From positions 62,001-126,000 of the forward strand of contig CAYXAA010000010.1 in assembly GCA_964462985.1 (NCBI GenBank): a stretch of 64,000 nt of DNA, written 5' to 3'. The notes under the pieces are model-generated. The model was given only the letters and a program-made list of their open reading frames with translations, was not told where the DNA came from and searched no databases. The DNA comes from CAYXAA01 sp964462985. Lineage in GTDB: Bacteria; Pseudomonadota; Alphaproteobacteria; Rhizobiales; Stappiaceae. Below are positions 62,727 to 64,000 of the stretch, one piece after another; position 1 is the stretch's first letter; the number at the start of each line of letters is the position of its first letter. A program made the position numbers and the translations under genes.

Positions 62727-64000
62727 ATGAAGATCGCCGTGATCGGAGGAGGACCCGCGGGCCTCTACTTCGCCATCCTGATGAAGAAGGCGCGGCCCGC
62801 GGCGCAGATCACCGTCTACGAGCGCAACCGCGCCGACGACACGTTCGGCTTCGGCGTCGTGTTCTCCGACCAGACGCTGGAGACGTTCGAGGCCTACGAC
62901 CGACCGAGCTACAAGGCGATCACAGAGAACTTCGCCTATTGGGACGACATCGAGATCCACTTCAAGGGCGACATCCACCGCATTGGCGGCAACGGCTTTT
63001 GCGGCTGCTCACGCCGCACCCTGCTGCTGCTGCTGCAGGAGCGCGCCCGCAGCCTCGGCGTCGAGCTTCAGTTCCAGACCGAGATCGTGACGCTGGAAGC
63101 GGTCGCCGACGCCGATCTTGTCGTTGCCGCCGACGGCATCAACTCGGCGATTCGCGACGCACACCGCGACCATTTCGAGCCGCAGGTCGACCTCAGGCCG
63201 AACAAGTTCACCTGGATGGGCTCGACGAAGCCGCTCGACGCCTTCACGTTCTACTTCAAGGAAACCGAGCATGGCCTTTTCATCGCTCATACCTATCAGT
63301 ATGAACCCGGCCGCTCGACCTGGGTGTTGGAGACCGATCCGGAGACGTTCGAAAGGGCCGGCCTCGGCGCGCTGACGGAGGAGGACTCCGCCCACTTCTT
63401 GCAGGACGTCTTCGCCGAGGAACTGGACGGCCACGCGCTCATCGTCAACCGCTCGCTTTGGCGCAACTTCCCAATGATCCGCAACAGGCGGACCACGATG
63501 GGCAATGTCGTGCTGCTCGGCGACGCCAAGTCGACGGCCCATTTTTCCATCGGATCAGGCACCAAGCTTGCGATGGAGGACGCCATCGCCCTCTACGAGA
63601 GCTTCCAGCGGACCGATAGCGTCAGTGCCGCCCTCGCCGATTTCGAGGCAACGCGGCGCGAGGAGGTGGAGAAGACCCAGCACGCCGCCGACGTGTCGCT
63701 CGTCTGGTTCGAGCACCTGAAACGCTACTGGCACATGGATCCGGTCACCTTCGCCTTCGGCCTGATGACCCGGTCCAAGGCGATTACCTTCGACAATCTG
63801 GAGCTGCGCGCCCCCGCTTTCGTAAAGGAAGCAAGCCGCGCCTTTGCCCGCAAGGTCAAAACGCTCGGCCTCGAGGTCGACACCGACAACCCGGTCGTGC
63901 CGGCATTCCAGCCGTTCAAGCTGCGCGACATGCGACTCGAGAATCGCTTCGTCGTCTCACCGATGTGCATGTACTCGGCCGAGAACGGCATGCCGAACGA
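62727..64000 (+). CDS. 2-Aminobenzoyl-CoA monooxygenase/reductase (salicylyl-CoA 5-hydroxylase type), 3' truncated by window end
   Basis: The first 424 codons of a bifunctional flavoprotein. The N-terminal FAD monooxygenase opens with KIAVIGGGPAGLYFAILMKKARP, then NKFTWMGSTKPLD and the FAD motif LLGDAKSTAHFSIGSGTKLAMEDA. From about residue 395 the old-yellow-enzyme reductase begins: PFKLRDMRLENRFVVSPMCMYS. This two-domain layout is that of 2-aminobenzoyl-CoA monooxygenase/reductase and salicylyl-CoA 5-hydroxylase. GGGAGG precedes the ATG. The open frame runs off the window. Given the ligase and RidA neighbours, 2-aminobenzoyl-CoA is the likely substrate. Confidence 0.93.
   Translation, partial: MKIAVIGGGPAGLYFAILMKKARPAAQITVYERNRADDTFGFGVVFSDQTLETFEAYDRPSYKAITENFAYWDDIEIHFKGDIHRIGGNGFCGCSRRTLLLLLQERARSLGVELQFQTEIVTLEAVADADLVVAADGINSAIRDAHRDHFEPQVDLRPNKFTWMGSTKPLDAFTFYFKETEHGLFIAHTYQYEPGRSTWVLETDPETFERAGLGALTEEDSAHFLQDVFAEELDGHALIVNRSLWRNFPMIRNRRTTMGNVVLLGDAKSTAHFSIGSGTKLAMEDAIALYESFQRTDSVSAALADFEATRREEVEKTQHAADVSLVWFEHLKRYWHMDPVTFAFGLMTRSKAITFDNLELRAPAFVKEASRAFARKVKTLGLEVDTDNPVVPAFQPFKLRDMRLENRFVVSPMCMYSAENGMPN

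Overview
This window comes from the chromosome of a GC-rich alphaproteobacterium, most likely of the order Hyphomicrobiales (Rhizobiales). The evidence is the fused anthranilate synthase TrpE(G) behind a leaderless-looking trpL attenuator, the abundance of LysR regulators and dipeptide-type ABC transporters, a tripartite tricarboxylate (Tct) transporter, and the alphaproteobacterial style of the DUF899, ChaN and DUF1697 genes. I cannot name the genus. Coding is dense on both strands. Short AT-rich stretches (about 2.85-3.7, 10.7-10.8, 21.25-21.4 and 49.2-49.9 kb) hold promoters or probably acquired genes. I saw no rRNA or tRNA gene, complete insertion sequence or CRISPR array.

Region by region. 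0-16.7 kb is mixed housekeeping and metabolism: an aspartic protease, a TauE-type exporter with dusA, an orphan ParB-like protein in AT-rich DNA, a non-canonical SDR, a class III cyclase, a DUF899/small membrane protein/SRPBCC operon, an HTH regulator with a propeller protein, an Lrp regulator beside a saccharopine-dehydrogenase-like enzyme, a K+/H+ antiporter, a ChaN protein, and a candidate small RNA with a strong terminator near 15.6 kb. 16.7-26.2 kb holds a methyltransferase-like membrane protein, mmsA with a divergent LysR gene, an MFS carrier, a TerC protein, a phosphonate-monoester-hydrolase-like enzyme, a pirin and an uncharacterised membrane protein.

26.4-38.5 kb encodes an M20 amidohydrolase, a dipeptide-type binding protein, two permeases, a double ATPase and a ROK kinase on the + strand. 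A complete TctCBA operon on the - strand and two small genes lie between the binding protein and the permeases. 38.7-49.2 kb is a second dipeptide-type ABC system, coupled by 4-base overlaps, with three different deacylase or amidohydrolase families (N-formylglutamate amidohydrolase, ArgE-like M20, aspartoacylase-like M14) and a divergent LysR regulator. It looks like a locus for importing and deacylating N-acyl amino acids or peptides. A wrecked HigA/XRE antitoxin gene lies at 38.7-38.9 kb.

49.2-57 kb holds an AT-rich DUF4760 gene, the trpL-trpE(G) attenuation system, a nitroreductase, a two-part glycosyltransferase with a small coupled partner, and a secreted coiled-coil protein. 57-64 kb is a coherent pathway for 2-aminobenzoate (anthranilate) breakdown through CoA thioesters: RidA, aryl-CoA ligase, acyl-CoA dehydrogenase, enoyl-CoA hydratase, a MarR regulator and an SDR run leftward. 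A 2-aminobenzoyl-CoA (salicylyl-CoA-type) monooxygenase/reductase, cut by the window end, runs rightward. A perfect 18-base palindrome between the two arms is the likely MarR operator. Anthranilate synthesis and anthranilate catabolism therefore lie within about 5 kb of each other.
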